Shown one piece after another: positions 1 through 12,306 of a stretch of 64,000 bases of DNA (positions are counted from its first letter, which is position 1; each line of letters opens with the position of its first letter). Position numbers and translations under genes: made by a program. The stretch is from Lytechinus pictus (lineage: Eukaryota; Echinodermata; Echinoidea; Temnopleuroida; Toxopneustidae). The stretch lies in assembly GCF_037042905.1 (NCBI RefSeq), contig NC_087257.1:27961501-28025500 (forward strand), read 5' to 3'. The notes under the pieces are model-generated. The model worked only from the letters and a program-made list of their open reading frames with translations. It did not search any database and was not told the origin of the DNA.

Positions 1-565
1 ACCACACAGACTTCGCACAGTTCGGTCAAGGCGGTACGCGTATCAAACGGTGCCAAATATACGGAAATTGTGAGGAGCGCTTTTCCTATGAAAGGAATTG
101 ATATGCATTATTAGGGCTTAAAACTTGACCAAAAAAGGTTATCGCCCCAAATTCGAGAATATGGACCCATGTTTAAGGCCAATATCTAACAAGGCAAAAG
201 CAATTTTGTGTCTCGCCCACTTATGAAAATGACCAGAAATATCGTGATTTGCGAGGGCACGCAAGAGAATTATATCGAAACTTCATTGTGAAATGACTGG
301 GATGGAATAACACTTGTCATAAGAGCCTTGTACATAAACTTTAAGGTTGACCTGCAAATGACCTTTGACCTTACCAGGTGACCTCTGACTGCAGCATAAC
401 ATGCAGGTCCCCCAAGTCCATCTACCATCCAAGTTTGGTTGAAAATCGACTTACGGTTGTGGAGTTATGTGTCATTAGATTTGTGACGGACGGACGACGG
501 ACGACATTTGGATCCCTAAGTCTCGCCTTCACCTCCGGTGGGCGAGACAAAAATTGGGGGCATGA
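1..565 (+). repeat. Dispersed repeat with terminal hairpin
   Basis: No gene is seen. The stretch ends in a short hairpin at 520-548, whose arms GTCTCGCC and GGCGAGAC are perfect complements. It also holds a cluster of TGACC half sites at about 340-390, including TGACCTTTGACCT at 359-371. The hairpin arms resemble the ends of the two 1.35-kb tandem-unit elements elsewhere in this window (GTCTCGCC and GGCGAGAC). It is therefore probably a truncated non-autonomous element of a related type. Its left end lies outside the window. Confidence 0.5.
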
Positions 566-3105
566 ACCCATGTATCTAAAAGCAAGTATCTAAAAATTTG
601 GGCCATGCATGTTTAGGGATTTTCCAGCATAAAACCATACCCCATGTTTAGAGATTTCCCGGAGATTTCTTCCAAAAGAGCGACCCATTTCAGCGGCACA
701 TCCCCGTATACCTTATTTCGTAAGTCCCCCCCCCCTCCCCTGGCTCTAATTGTATTCAAAATTTTCTGAACTCTTAAGATATTTGACTTGCACGTAATTA
801 ATTTCCTCGTAATTTTTCTCTTATGGCTCGACTGTATTGATCTTTTATTTTCACTTTGCCGATACCATAATAAGACTCGTGAAACGAAAATGTGTAGATT
901 ATCTATTATCTAAAAGTCAGATCCGACTTGAAGAGAAGCGATTATCACATAAAGGGTCGTAATCAGTCATGTGTTCATTGGAGTCAGGAAAATAGGGGGT
1001 GAGATTTGACGTAAGTGGGAGAAGTAGGTTGATGGGAAAAGGGTCAACAGAACATTTTAGCCCCCCTCCCTCTCTCTCGCCCTCCCCTTCTGTTGAGTGA
1101 CTGATTTTTATTGTCATGTACGTGTGAAGTCCAGAGCAGAATGTTAATTTAATTAATTAATGATAATTAATTAATGATAATTGGGGCATCAACTTTTCCT
1201 ATCAATCAACAATTTATCAATAAATCAACTATTTCAGTGGGCAATGTAATCAATCAAACGTTCAGTTTTTCAATAAAGTATTTCATAAATTATAATCAAG
1301 TCAATTTCTTGGTAATCATTCAATAAAAAGAAGAAAAAAATGACTATCAGCCACTGGTCACTTCAGTGGCAAATAAGTTTTGAATAGGCTACCATCCAGG
1401 AAGTGAGAGGGGTCTGGGAAATTGAGGGGGGGGTGGAGATACATAAGAATTTAATTTGTAAAATGACAAAAAGATGATGAATGCCCTTTCAACCAAGTCT
1501 TACCATATCTCGCCCTCTCGCTTGTAACAGGTACCATCACATTACTCCGACTCACAAAACACACTGCTTAGGTCTACAAGATGAATAGGCTACACTAAAT
1601 TTACAATTCCTGTTCACTCAACCATCATTCTTACAAGATTCAAAAATCATATTTGTTGGGGAAAATCCAGCATAAGTGTTACCTTCCCCTTAAAAATCCC
1701 AAACTTAGGATTTTTTTAAAGAAGTCACCATGCAATCAAATTTTGCCTCATTGTGATGTCAACCATACGATAAATAAGACATAAGGAGAAAAATTCGTCC
1801 ATAATTGACATCGTATACAATTATGTTACCTGGTTATTGATCATTCGTTCTCTGTATATGAGGTTCATGGGTCGAATCGCGAACCAACTAAAGAGAGTTG
1901 CAGCTCCGTAATTAGCTTGAAGTAGAAGTTCGCCTTGGTGAGAAACACTCATGAAACTGTTCAGTCTAGGACATACCTTTAATTTTCAAATGAAATTCAA
2001 TCTCGACAAGCATGCCCCTTCCCCCACTGTCATGCCATCACAATCGCCATAATCATAATCATTGTAATCATCAAAACTAGGATTATTATCATAATTAATC
2101 TCAGCACCTTCATCACTGTCATTATCACCGTCATCATCATAAAACATTAATACATTCATCATAAAACATTAATAAATCATCACCGCGGGCGGCGGAGCAG
2201 AGGATATATCCTTTGTTCATAGGGTGCATCATTATTATGTTTATAGATTAAAAAACAAAAAAATGTTATTATCGTCATCATTACCACCGCTTTCATCCTC
2301 ATCCTCCTTATCCTTCTTCATTATCACCAACATCATTATTACCATCACCATTATATCATCCTCGATCATCATTCCGTTTTCACAAACGCTGACTACTTGT
2401 AGTAGTTCCGTCATTGGACAATGTGGTTTGGGAGGATTCATTGGGGTCAAGAAAGCACAATTAGAGATTATCAGAGATCGTTGCGTAACTTCAGTTGAAA
2501 CGGATTCTTCCTATTGTTAGTTGTTAATTGTAATTTTCACACCTTCTTTGTTCGCAACACATGCGAGACGGTGTAGTTAATCGAACCCATTCAAGTCGCT
2601 CCGGGGCATTCACTTCAAAGCTTCAAAGGGACTTTAAGAGTTATCTTTCCTAAAACGAAGTAAATCAAGTGCATTGGGGTCTTGAGAATAATTTAAACAA
2701 ATTCTTGACCACTACGAACTACTCAAAGAACGAATAACAAAGGAGATTAAGAACAGAACATGACTGGGAAATGGGAATGGATGAGGATTTCAATAAGTTG
2801 TATGCATAAATACGAATGCTAGTACCCATGAGCATTGGAGGATGCAGGCGGGGGGGGGGGGGCACAGTCGGTCCATGCCCCCTTTTGAGAAGCAAAATAA
2901 AAATTTATAATGTAAAAATGCAAGTCAATCTTCATCATTTCATAATTTCAAATCAATACTCGTTTCTTCATCATTTTGAGTTATTTTAAGAAATATACAA
3001 GTAATTTGCTCAGCCATTTCATGATATTAAGAGAAGTCATAACAAATATTGAATAATGAACATTGCTTTATCCAAGTTTCCATCCTCATTATTTTGCGTT
3101 CCTAA
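566..3105. other. Non-coding stretch, no gene recognised
   Basis: I see no supported exon here. The stretch has homopolymer C and G runs, simple ATTA and ATC-rich repeats (for example around 1140-1180 and 2040-2380), and many stop codons in all frames. The small open frames at 2224-2520 are low-complexity ATC repeat translations. Confidence 0.5.
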
Positions 3106-3941
3106 TGCCTCGGTCATATTTGCTCTACGGCGGCCGTACGGTGAGTCGGAAACACCTGTTTTATCCATTTTTATTCAGACCACGTGTTTGTAGCTATTAC
3201 AACAAAAAAATGTTAAAACGGTTGTTTTTGACTCGCCGCACGGCCGTCATAGAACAAAATTAGTGGGTTTTCGCCCAGCGTCGTACGACGTAGAACGTAC
3301 GTGTGCAAAAATCGCCAACTTTCATGGAAACAGAGGCCCGAGCGTTCTTGAGCTCAAATCACGGACGGTTCTTCCGCAAATTAGCGGGCGTCCGCATTAG
3401 AACGTAGGATTTGTCAACAGCCGTCAACAGCCAATCAGATCGCTTGTAGAGCGAGCAAGCTGAGCCGATCGATGTAAACACATTCGCCCATCGCGTGCAT
3501 GCACATGTTGTACTCTACTCTGACTACACTGATAGCTGAAAGCTTCAAAACATGGACTCGAATGCGATTTTTTCGGTGAGTACCATTTCAATTATACTAA
3601 AATCAAGCTAAGTATAATTTCAAAATGTTACAGTAGAAGTTTAAACGAGTATGATTATTGAAATATGATTGAAAAGCCGTTGCATGGCTCGGTCGACGAC
3701 GCGACTGCAAGACACATGGCACTGCCAGTTGTGTGCACATAGTAGGAACATATACAATGCACATGTTGGCGTGTCAACATTACATGCCAACCATGCCAGC
3801 CGGTGGATCCGGCCGCGTTCAGCGATTTGCGAAACTGCTTACAAGCGAGAGTTGAGCGCGACGGACGCACGAACAAAGAGATCGTTCTACGTCGTAGATA
3901 GCGTCGTACGACGCTGGGCGAAAACCCACTAATGACCGAGG
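3106..3941. mobile_element. Palindromic Harbinger-like MITE, split by a second element
   Basis: The left arm starts at 3106 with a CCTCGGTCATATTTGCTC-type end followed by a GC-rich GCGGCCGTACGG block. The matching inverted arm lies at about 3205-3259 and resumes at 3933-3941. The element is flanked by the triplet TAA at 3103-3105 and 3942-3944, as for PIF/Harbinger insertions. A second copy at 4603-4763 has the same arms and the same TAA flanks. The right arm is interrupted by another TIR element (3260-3932). Confidence 0.7.
3260..3932. mobile_element. Nested TIR element inside the MITE
   Basis: About 670 bp are bounded by inverted ends of roughly 30 bp that begin TTAGTGGGTTTTCGCCCAGC and end with the complement at 3880-3932. 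The element sits exactly inside the right arm of the older MITE, so it arrived later. It carries a short ATG frame at 3552 followed by a GTGAGT donor-like site, and CpG-rich sequence around 3330-3530. No transposase frame is seen. The target duplication is unclear; superfamily is not assigned. Confidence 0.65.
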
Positions 3942-4602
3942 TAAGGTCAGGGAATGTTGCAGGAGTTCACCCCCCCCCCCCTCCACTTAGATAAAAAAAA
4001 AATTGCTTGTAATTTTTTTGTTATGAAAAGACCTAATGGGGGGGGGGGGGGAGTGAAAACCTCTGTCAAATTTTCATTGAACTCGAACTCTACCTTTCAA
4101 AAATTCTGCGTAGGCTACTGCAAAAGCTAGAGCTATTGGAGCTATACGTAGCGTAAAGAGAATTTTGTTTCATAGCGGCAAAGCTCTGCCTCAAATACCT
4201 TGTATTGTGTATGCTTGCGCGCACATGGTATCTATCAAACTGATATTAAGCGTGCGGGTATACCGCAAGAACGATACTGAGTCGTGACTAAACTTTTCTG
4301 AGGACTAATTCGGAGGAATCAAGTACAAGTGACAATGCGGCCGTATTTGTCAGCGCTTTTGGAATTGTTATAGGCACGGTTGTAGTCACATCTTCAGGAG
4401 CGAACAGAGCTCTGCAAGCTGATTCAGTGGGTCCAGCGCCTGTAGACGTTGTGCGCGGTCGCCGCGGTTGATCGAACGCTTTGACGGATCGCATTTTACT
4501 TCCGCTGGTAGCCAAAACTAAATTTATTTCCCTTTCCATCTTTGTCAGGAATTTACGGGAATTATATACATATTTTTGGAAGCTCACATCATCAGGTACT
4601 AA

Positions 4603-4763
4603 TACCTTGGTCACATTTGCTCTAGGGCGGCCGTACGGCGAGTCGAATGCAGCCGTTTTATTCATTTTTATACAAACCACATTATGTAGCTCGTACATAA
4701 AATGTTAAAACGGCTGTTATTGACTCGCCGTACGGCCGCCGTATAGCAAATGTGACGAAGGTG
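4603..4763. mobile_element. Palindromic Harbinger-like MITE, intact copy
   Basis: This is a 161-bp near-perfect palindrome. The arms contain GTCACATTTGCTC and a GCGGCCGTACGGCGAGTC block, repeated in inverse at 4715-4757. It is flanked by TAA on both sides (4600-4602 and 4764-4766). It is the uninterrupted relative of the MITE at 3106-3941. The 136-codon minus-strand frame at 4288-4698 starts inside it and is probably not a gene. Confidence 0.75.
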
Positions 4764-5384
4764 TAAGCATGAATAAGCGATTCGCCGGAGCAAAATTTTT
4801 GCGTCCAGGTTCTTGTCCCTTTGAATACTTGTCACGCCTTCCAACCAATTAATTACGGCACACATCGTCATTCATTGTACTAGTAGTTGCACCCTCACAA
4901 CATTTCACGGCAAACAATTGAGATAAGGAACTTCTCTACACGCGCCAATAAATTCCTCTAGGCTTGCCATCCCAATGCCCGGGAACAATAGAAGTGCCAG
5001 AACGCGACTGCACGGGCTCGTTATGTCACTCCGCGATGATCGCAAGGGTGCTCTATTGATATGCAAATTCAACCTCATTAACTTCGTGGCGTGCAAGCCC
5101 GTGCATGAAAAGTAATGAGGGCGTGCAAACGCGTTTGCACACCCCTCCCGGATATTGACGTCCCGCCTTATGAATGAAGAGAGAAAGATCAATCATGCAT
5201 TCTCACTGCAAGTTTCATTGAAATTGAACATCAAATAATGAAAGTTATTGTATTTTTAATTTTCTCTTATTTTCACAATACATTTCTTGACATCAAGACA
5301 TCATTGACTCTCATCTTTGCTTATCCCCTGTGTAAAGCAAAACCTTTGAGTATATTTATTCCTCATTTCTACATGTTTCATTAG

Positions 5385-8300
5385 GACCTTGATGCTGGAG
5401 ATATAGGGGAAGAAGAAGAAGCTGTTGTCACAAGAAAAGTAGAATTAGAAATAGAAGAGGAGGAGGAGGTGGAAAGGGAGGTCAAAGCACCTGAAATCAA
5501 GAAGGTTATCTCACCTACTGCTAAACCAGTATCAGATGTCGAGGTAAGAGTGATCAAGCAATAGATCGGAGATACACGCATTTGTTAACTATCATGGTTA
5601 AAACCTTAGAAGGGGGGGCTAAAACAGAGACGCCAACTAGTACTAATTTTCAGTATCCAGTACTGAACAATGAGAAGAATACTGATGGTTTCATGCAAAA
5701 TACTGGTTTCTTAAGATTCCGTTTATGAGTTGGCCTACGGTATTTCTTTGAAGCTACTTATTTCCTCACCAAAATACAGATTTTTGTCTCGCCTGCATAG
5801 CAGAGCGAGACTATTAATAGGCGCCGCTTTTCCGACGGCGGCGGCAGCGTCAACATCAAATCTTAACCTAAGGTTAAGGTTTTGTAATGACATCATAACT
5901 TAAAAAGAATATGGACCTAGTTCATGAAACTTGGCCATAATGATAATCAAGTATTACTGAACATCCTGCCTGAGTTTCAGGTCACATGACCAAGGTCAAA
6001 GGTAATTTAGGGTCAATGAACTTAGACCATGTTGGGAGAATTATTTTCAAAATCTTAACCGAAGGTTAAGTTTTTGAAATGACATCATAACTTAGAAAGT
6101 ATATGGACCTAGTTCATGAAACTTGGGCATAAGGTTAATCAAGTATTAGTGAACATCCTGCTCGAGTTTCAGGTCACGTGACCAAGGTCAAAGGTCATTT
6201 AGGGTCAATGAACTTTGGTCAAGTTGGTGGTATTTGTTGAATTACTATCATAACTTTGAAAATTTATGGATCTAGTTCATGAAACTTGGACATAAGGTTA
6301 ATCAAGTATGAGTGAACATCCTGCCTGAGTTTCAGGTCACATGACCAAGGTCAAAGGTCATTTAGGGTCAATGAACTTTGGCCAAGTTGGGGGTATTTGT
6401 TGAATTACCATCATAACTTTTAAAATTTATGGATCTAGTTCATGAAACTTGGACATTAGGTTAATCAAGTACCACTGAATATCCTGTGCGAGTTTCAGGT
6501 CACATGACCATAGTCAATGGTCATTTAAGGTCAATGAACTTTGGCCGTGTTGGTGGTATTTGTTAAATTACCATCCTAACTCTGAAAGTTTATGGATCTA
6601 GTTCATAAAACTTGGACATAAGAGTAATCAAGTATCACTGAACATCCTGTACGAGTTTCAGGTCACATGACCATGGTCAAAGGTCATTAAAGGTCAATGA
6701 ACTTTGGCCATGTTGGGGGTATTTGTTGAATTACCATCCTAACTCTGAAAGTTTATAGATCTAGTTCATAAAACTTGAGATATAAGAGTAATCAAGTATC
6801 ACTGAACATCCCCTGTGAGTTTCAGGTCACAAAACCAAGGTCAAAGGTCAATTAAGGTCAATAAACTTAGGCCATGTTGGGGTAATTGTTGAATTGCCAT
6901 CATAACTTTGAAAGTTTATGGATAGAGTGAATGAAATGTGGACATGGGTGTAGTTGACAAGTCTTAAGTCACCGTTCAAATGTCATTTATGGTCAATGAA
7001 CGTGGTATTATGTCATTATATGAATGGTGTTTTTGTGAATGATTATGTTATTGTAGTTTTCAAAGTTAGCACTGCTGCTATATTAAATCGCGTAATGCAG
7101 GCGAGACTGCCAGAGGCGTTCCACTTGTTAGCTTTAAAATACTGAAATGTTCCTGTCAGGGTTGGCATCTCTGCTAAAAGGCCTATTAACCTATTCATAG
7201 ATTTAGGAGAAGTTGTTGTGATATACATGTATGGTGTGTACATTAATTTACAATTGTTTTCCCCTCTATTGTTCTCAATACAAAAGAAAAAGGCTTTACG
7301 AGCTCAGAAGTTTGGAGTTGCAGCTTCACTATCAGATGCAGACAAGAAGAAAGCAAGAGCAGAAAGGTAGACTTTAGAAAGTATTTTATTTTCTGAAAAA
7401 TCATGAAAATGTTCTGGAAAATCATTGTTATATTTGTTTTTTGAGTGAGCAAGATCACAATTTGTCCATCCATGCTGGCAGGATATCAGACTCTGCTCTA
7501 TTGTGTAACCGATTATGATTAAAATTTGTAGTGATCAACAAGTCGTATAAACGTTTTTATGCTGAAATGTCTGAGAACTATGGAAATGAATGTGTGACTG
7601 TGTGAACCCATAAAGGGGGGGGGGGGGGTAAGGATCTCACTAAAACAAACAAAGAGGGGGGAGGATATCTCAAAAATCACTAATATTGGAAGCAAGTTAT
7701 ATTTATGTATTCTAAGGCTTCAGCTTTTTAAATGTAATGTTTTAAATGTTTTGGCTCTAAATTACTTCCAAAAAAGAAGAGCCGGCCGGCTCAGACCAAT
7801 TTTATGGGGTGGGTCAGTCCTGTTCAACCAAACAAGTTTTTGGAGGGCCTGCCTGATTACTTCAATCATTTATTGCTGAATATGTAATATTTTTAATTGG
7901 CTTAATGTCTCTTAATAATGAATAGATTTGGAATGCCAGCACCGGGATCACAAGCCAAGCCAACAGCCACAGTAACACCAACTTCAAAAGGGATATCAAT
8001 GGTAAGTTATACATGGAGTAATTGATCCAAGTAAAGACCCATTGTGTTATGCTGCCCTCTTCAGCCAAGTACATGTACATTTATTCAGTGGTAACTCTGC
8101 TGTAATTGTTCTTTCTTAATGTGGGTTTTGCTAAGATTGTCTCATCTGTGTTCTTGACGGTTACATAGATTTGTTGTGACAGCAACATTTTGCTTCTTTG
8201 GAAAACTGCACATGTAATCTCTTGCCTAAACTGTATTACAGCTTAATCCTAATCTACACATTAATCTCGAAAAGAAATACTATCACAACTTTTATCATAT

Positions 8301-10797
8301 TTCCTTGGAGAAATTAAGGAAAGAATAATTTCGCACAAGTCTTAACATACAGGTATTGAGAGGTATAAAAAGGCATGCAGCTTTGCAGTGTGGTATGCCA
8401 AATATTGCGAAAATGGTTATTAAAGATGTGCGAGACTTAAAAGTAAAAATGTATGCTAGCGGCTTGGAAATTGGATCATGGAGGAATGATCACAGAAGAT
8501 GTTGAGGGTGTTTATCTACCCCGCCCCCTCCCATTGTTTTACAGTTAATGGAATGTGTTAAACTTTTTATATGGTTCGCTGAATTTCTGCTGTCAGTAAC
8601 TCTGACAAATTTGACACAAGTATTGACTATCTCATTGAATTAAGAAAATTTGTTACCAAATATACTTCTTTTTCACCCCCTAGTCTGTAAATTCTGATAA
8701 ACTGAAACAGAGAGCAGAGCGCTTTGGAAAATCAGTGTCTCCAACAGCAGTAAAGGTAAGAAATAAGTGTGATTATTACTTTGTTCTTATATTTTGTTGT
8801 TTGTTATCATACCACCGAAGTACCGGCAGTAGTGTTTATCAAGTAAATGACACCGTGCACACAAAGAGCAATAGCTGTGTAACTTTATACATTTATATTT
8901 ATATAGCATTCCTTAATCACTTTGAATGGTTCTTCAAATTTCTTTCAAAGATTTTGGTTATCATAGATTGTATGTTTTTGTGAGGATAGCAATTGAAACA
9001 ACTATTATTCGATATGTTGCCTATGAGCTCTGCCAGTTCAGATGCATTTATTAAAGCTAGATGAACACATTTTTGTATCTCCCACAGACAGAGGAATCAG
9101 AGAGGATACGGAAAAGAAAAGAAAGATTTGGAGCAGTGACCATCTCGGCACCAGGTTCAAAAGCAAAGACAAGTGCTGTTGGGAGTGATGATGTAGAGGT
9201 ATGTAAGATTGTTTGTATTTGATTAATGAAATTAATATGATTCATAAGAGAATAATGGCAGTTGTGACCAACCAGCAATTAAACCACTTTAACTTCTGAG
9301 AGAAGGTTTTCAGACAGTCTTAGACCAAAATAGACACTTGTGTTAATGAAATAAAAAGTTTGATGACACGGGTGATCCCTTGTACTCAACGACTTGTTTT
9401 CTGAAGTCTGGTTTAACGTAGGCACTCAACTTATTCTGTGTCAAAATTATGGGATGCCAACAATTTCAACATTGCATTAAAAAAAATGCATTATACGTTT
9501 TCAATATTTATTTTGCTCTTTTGTCTTGTTTTAACTCTATAAAGCCTGGGCTATTTTGAAATTGCATAGCATCGGGGAGGGGGGGGGATGTTTTTTGCCC
9601 CTCCTCTCAAATCTTGACAAATTACAACAAAATTGCACTAAATGACAATGATTTAATCTGAAATAATAATTTAGCTCCCAGAGGGTTAAACTCTCTTTAA
9701 TAATCACTTGTGATTGAATGGCAATACAATAGTAAAAACAAAGAAGATTAATCATTGGCATGTTTCTATTTAAACTATGAGTACATGACATCAACTACAA
9801 TTTGTTGAGGATTAAACCTACATTTTTTAATCATTTATACCGAAAGACACTAATGACTAGAATAATATGAGAACAAAATGAAGGGAGAAAACCATTTGTA
9901 TTTGTTAAGTTGAAGCAATGATTATAATGAGTTGACAGCAGTTTAGAGGCCTTTCATAACCCATAAAGAGACTGGTACAATCGAATCTGGGAAAGCTAAA
10001 GTAACTATCATGATTGGTTTGCATTGACAAAGGATTTGCTCTACTATATAATTTTTTCCATCGATTAGTTAATATTCAATGTAATATGAACTGACAAAAC
10101 CAAAAAAAAAAGTTTCATTCTTATTGTCCCATTGTTTTTAATCATGTGTTAAGTGACACAAGACATGTTTTCATCAATTAATAATTGACATATTAATGAT
10201 GTGTCAGGATACATGAGTGCCGTGACACATTTCATGAGTACATCATTGTACACATTCAGAATATAAGAGAAAGACAGATGGCATGAATAGGATACATAGA
10301 GCCATGCCAAGTATTTTATACTTTTCTTTCTGAAAAAAGGTACATAAGGTTGGATACTAAAAGTGTTTCAACTGTTCAATTACAAAGAATTAAAGTGGAA
10401 TGCAGTTTGTCCACTAGATTTAGCTTTTAATTCCTCATAATAGAATTTCTGTTAGCAAGTTTTGCTTTTTTGCATGAAGTGCAGCTGGATTCTTGCACTA
10501 AATTTATCTGTATAAGAGATAAAGTATATTTCCTTCCACCTTAGCAGCAAGACTGTGTGTAGACCTGAAACAGCAGGTTAAAGAGGGAAACATGCACATG
10601 ACATTTCTTTCATTATAGAGCTGATACGGGCCATGATGTTTTTTTTTTCAGACAGATCTCTGTTGATTGTTGCAAATACTCTCAGTTTTGTTGTTTACTT
10701 TTTGTCCATGCACTAATGTTATGTTTCTTTGTCCTTCTTTTTATTTACCCACCAGGCCAAGAAACTGAAGAGAGCAGAGAGGTTTGGGATGGCATAA
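5385..10797 (+). CDS. SARNP: SAP domain-containing ribonucleoprotein, six 3' coding exons (5' partial)
   Basis: SARNP (CIP29/Hcc-1) is a nuclear RNA/DNA-binding protein that works with the TREX component UAP56/DDX39B in mRNA export. Exons: 5385-5543, 7287-7366, 7926-8001, 8684-8755, 9088-9198 and 10756-10797. All have GT-AG borders and join in one frame to give 179 residues and a TAA stop. The first exon is an acidic glutamate-rich linker, as in the family. The later exons repeat a short basic motif, seen as ARAERFG, QRAERFGKSV, RKRKERFGAV and the terminal KRAERFGMA, close to the known SARNP C-terminus. The SAP domain (about 35 residues at the N-terminus) should precede 5385. I found no exon for it, so it lies either left of the window or in sequence I could not recognise. 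Introns hold a 1.35-kb repeat array (5781-7129). Identity is confident; the 5' end is not resolved. Confidence 0.9.
5781..7129. mobile_element. 1.35-kb element of ~163-bp tandem units, copy 1 (SARNP intron)
   Basis: The ends are inverted: TGTCTCGCCTGCAT on the left and ATGCAGGCGAGAC near 7095-7107 on the right. The inside is about six diverged tandem units. Each unit reads roughly: hold at TCATAACTT, 'atggacctagttcatgaaac', an E-box palindrome (GTCACATGAC at 5981, 6336, 6499 and 6662; GTCACGTGAC at 6173) and an AGGTCAAAGGTCA-type site (perfect at 6185, 6348 and 6838). Unit spacing is close to 163 bp for most units. A near-identical copy lies at 55614-56965 in the same orientation. No coding capacity is seen, so it is a non-autonomous element. 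Confidence 0.75.
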
Positions 10798-11544
10798 CAG
10801 AACTGCGTCAAGTATTCAGCATTCTTTGTTACCATGTTCCTTTCAACGTGTCCTATCGTTTGTACAGCATCGTGTAGATCTTTCTTCCACCTCCTTTGTC
10901 CCTTGGCGAAACCAACATACCGATTCAGAACCAAGAGATCTTTGGGCTCGGGTCATAATGGTCTGTAGTTGGTCTCATGTCAATCCTGCCATTGCAGTAA
11001 AGGTATTTATGTGGAATTCTACATGAAAACTTCTGTACCACTCTGATAGTGCTGCCGATGGAAAGAGCATTGGTATTTTTGAAACTCATTACAGCATGAG
11101 TTCCTCGAAAGCAGAGTGCAGCTGACGTTAAAGGTGACAATACCTGGGTTGACACGCTGACTTAATGCAAGGTGCGAATGGTCAAAGGCAGCCATGAGGA
11201 TCTGAAATGTTTCATCTGTACATACAATTAGCTAATTTGCCTATTTCCTGTTTTGATGAAACGATTGGCCTAGATGAATTTTTTTTGTAGACATCTCTTA
11301 AAAGGTGCCACCCCCCCTTAAAGCTATGGTTTAACTATGGAAAGCCAATTGCATCTCAAACACTAGGGGGTCAATTTATCAAGTTAGTAGACATTCAAAT
11401 CATTCATAATTGTCGGGGATAAGTATAAATGTTTCTTCACCATTAAGGCATGAGGAAAGAACACGGTAAACATATGAAACATGCAATGTAAATGCAGTGT
11501 TGATGTATTAAGCACCCCATAATTTCATCACAGAGTAAGACCAC
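10798..11544. other. SARNP 3' UTR and downstream sequence
   Basis: This follows the SARNP stop codon directly. No further exon is recognised. Part of it (about 11310-11500) is a diverged copy of the interior of the MITE at 12307-12601. The transcript end was not identified. Confidence 0.4.
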
Positions 11545-11692
11545 TCTGGGGAGTTTTTTATGAAGCATATTATCACTGATCTTCATTGAATTTGACTTTT
11601 TTTTTTTCTTAGCCAATTAGATGCAAGGATTTCAGTAGCTTATAACAAAAGTCACTGAAAATCACGATGATGTGTTTCATGAAATGCTCTCC
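11545..11692. mobile_element. Small MITE-like repeat
   Basis: The block runs from a TTTTTTATGAAGC-type left end to CATGAAATGCTCTCC on the right. A diverged inverted copy lies at about 28800-28930, sharing the core ATCAGATGCAAGGATATTCA-like segment followed by AGTAGCTTATAAC. Two copies in opposite orientation support a dispersed element. Confidence 0.5.
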
Positions 11693-11693
11693 A

Positions 11694-11906
11694 GGGGGAT
11701 GTTTCACAAAGATTTAAGTATGACTTAAGTCACACTTAATGTCGACGCGTATCTGAAATGTAACACGCAATCTAATTGATCAATACGCAGTAGTGTGCAT
11801 CCTCTTCGCATGATCTGACCAATGCGGTCTTGCCTTTTAAAACGCACGCAATTAGGCATTTAAGTGTGACTCTAAGTCATAATTAAATCTTTGTGAAACA
11901 TCCCCC
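11694..11906. mobile_element. MITE with ~45-bp inverted ends
   Basis: The left end GGGGGATGTTTCACAAAG continues into ATTTAAGTATGACTTAAG. The right end is its inverse and finishes in CTTTGTGAAACATCCCCC. The element is 213 bp and non-coding, with hairpin potential over both arms. Confidence 0.75.
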
Positions 11907-12306
11907 AGAACACAGGCCATGGTACTCTATTATCAGTGCAGTCCAATTGACAGAAAGGTAGTGCCATGTAACAGACACATCTGTGGCCTGAAACACAAAG
12001 CTTAGCAATCAATCGTAGGACAATTTTCTATGATTGATTGCATTGATTACAATGTACAGTCAATCATAAAAATCAATTGTACGATTAATCACTTACCTTT
12101 GTGCTATTGGACCCTGATGATTTCAATTGATCATTACTTACACAGCAGTCAAATAATTCTTGTTGCATTTATTAGAAACATTTAACATCAAGTTACATCC
12201 TGCATTTAAAAAAAAACTGAAGAAATGCACTTGTGTCCTGTCAGTTACATCACACAAAGTGTTTTTTTTTCTTTCTAACCATCCAATAGAATTTTGTAGA
12301 GTCATT

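Noticed and set aside
3552-3575. Possible first coding exon of SARNP (MDSNAIFS with a GTGAGT donor)
   Set aside because: It lies inside a young mobile element and does not resemble the SAP-domain start; kept only as a speculative alternative start.
4288-4698. 136-residue minus-strand frame
   Set aside because: Its start lies in a MITE, no known domain is recognised, and no splice or neighbour context supports it.
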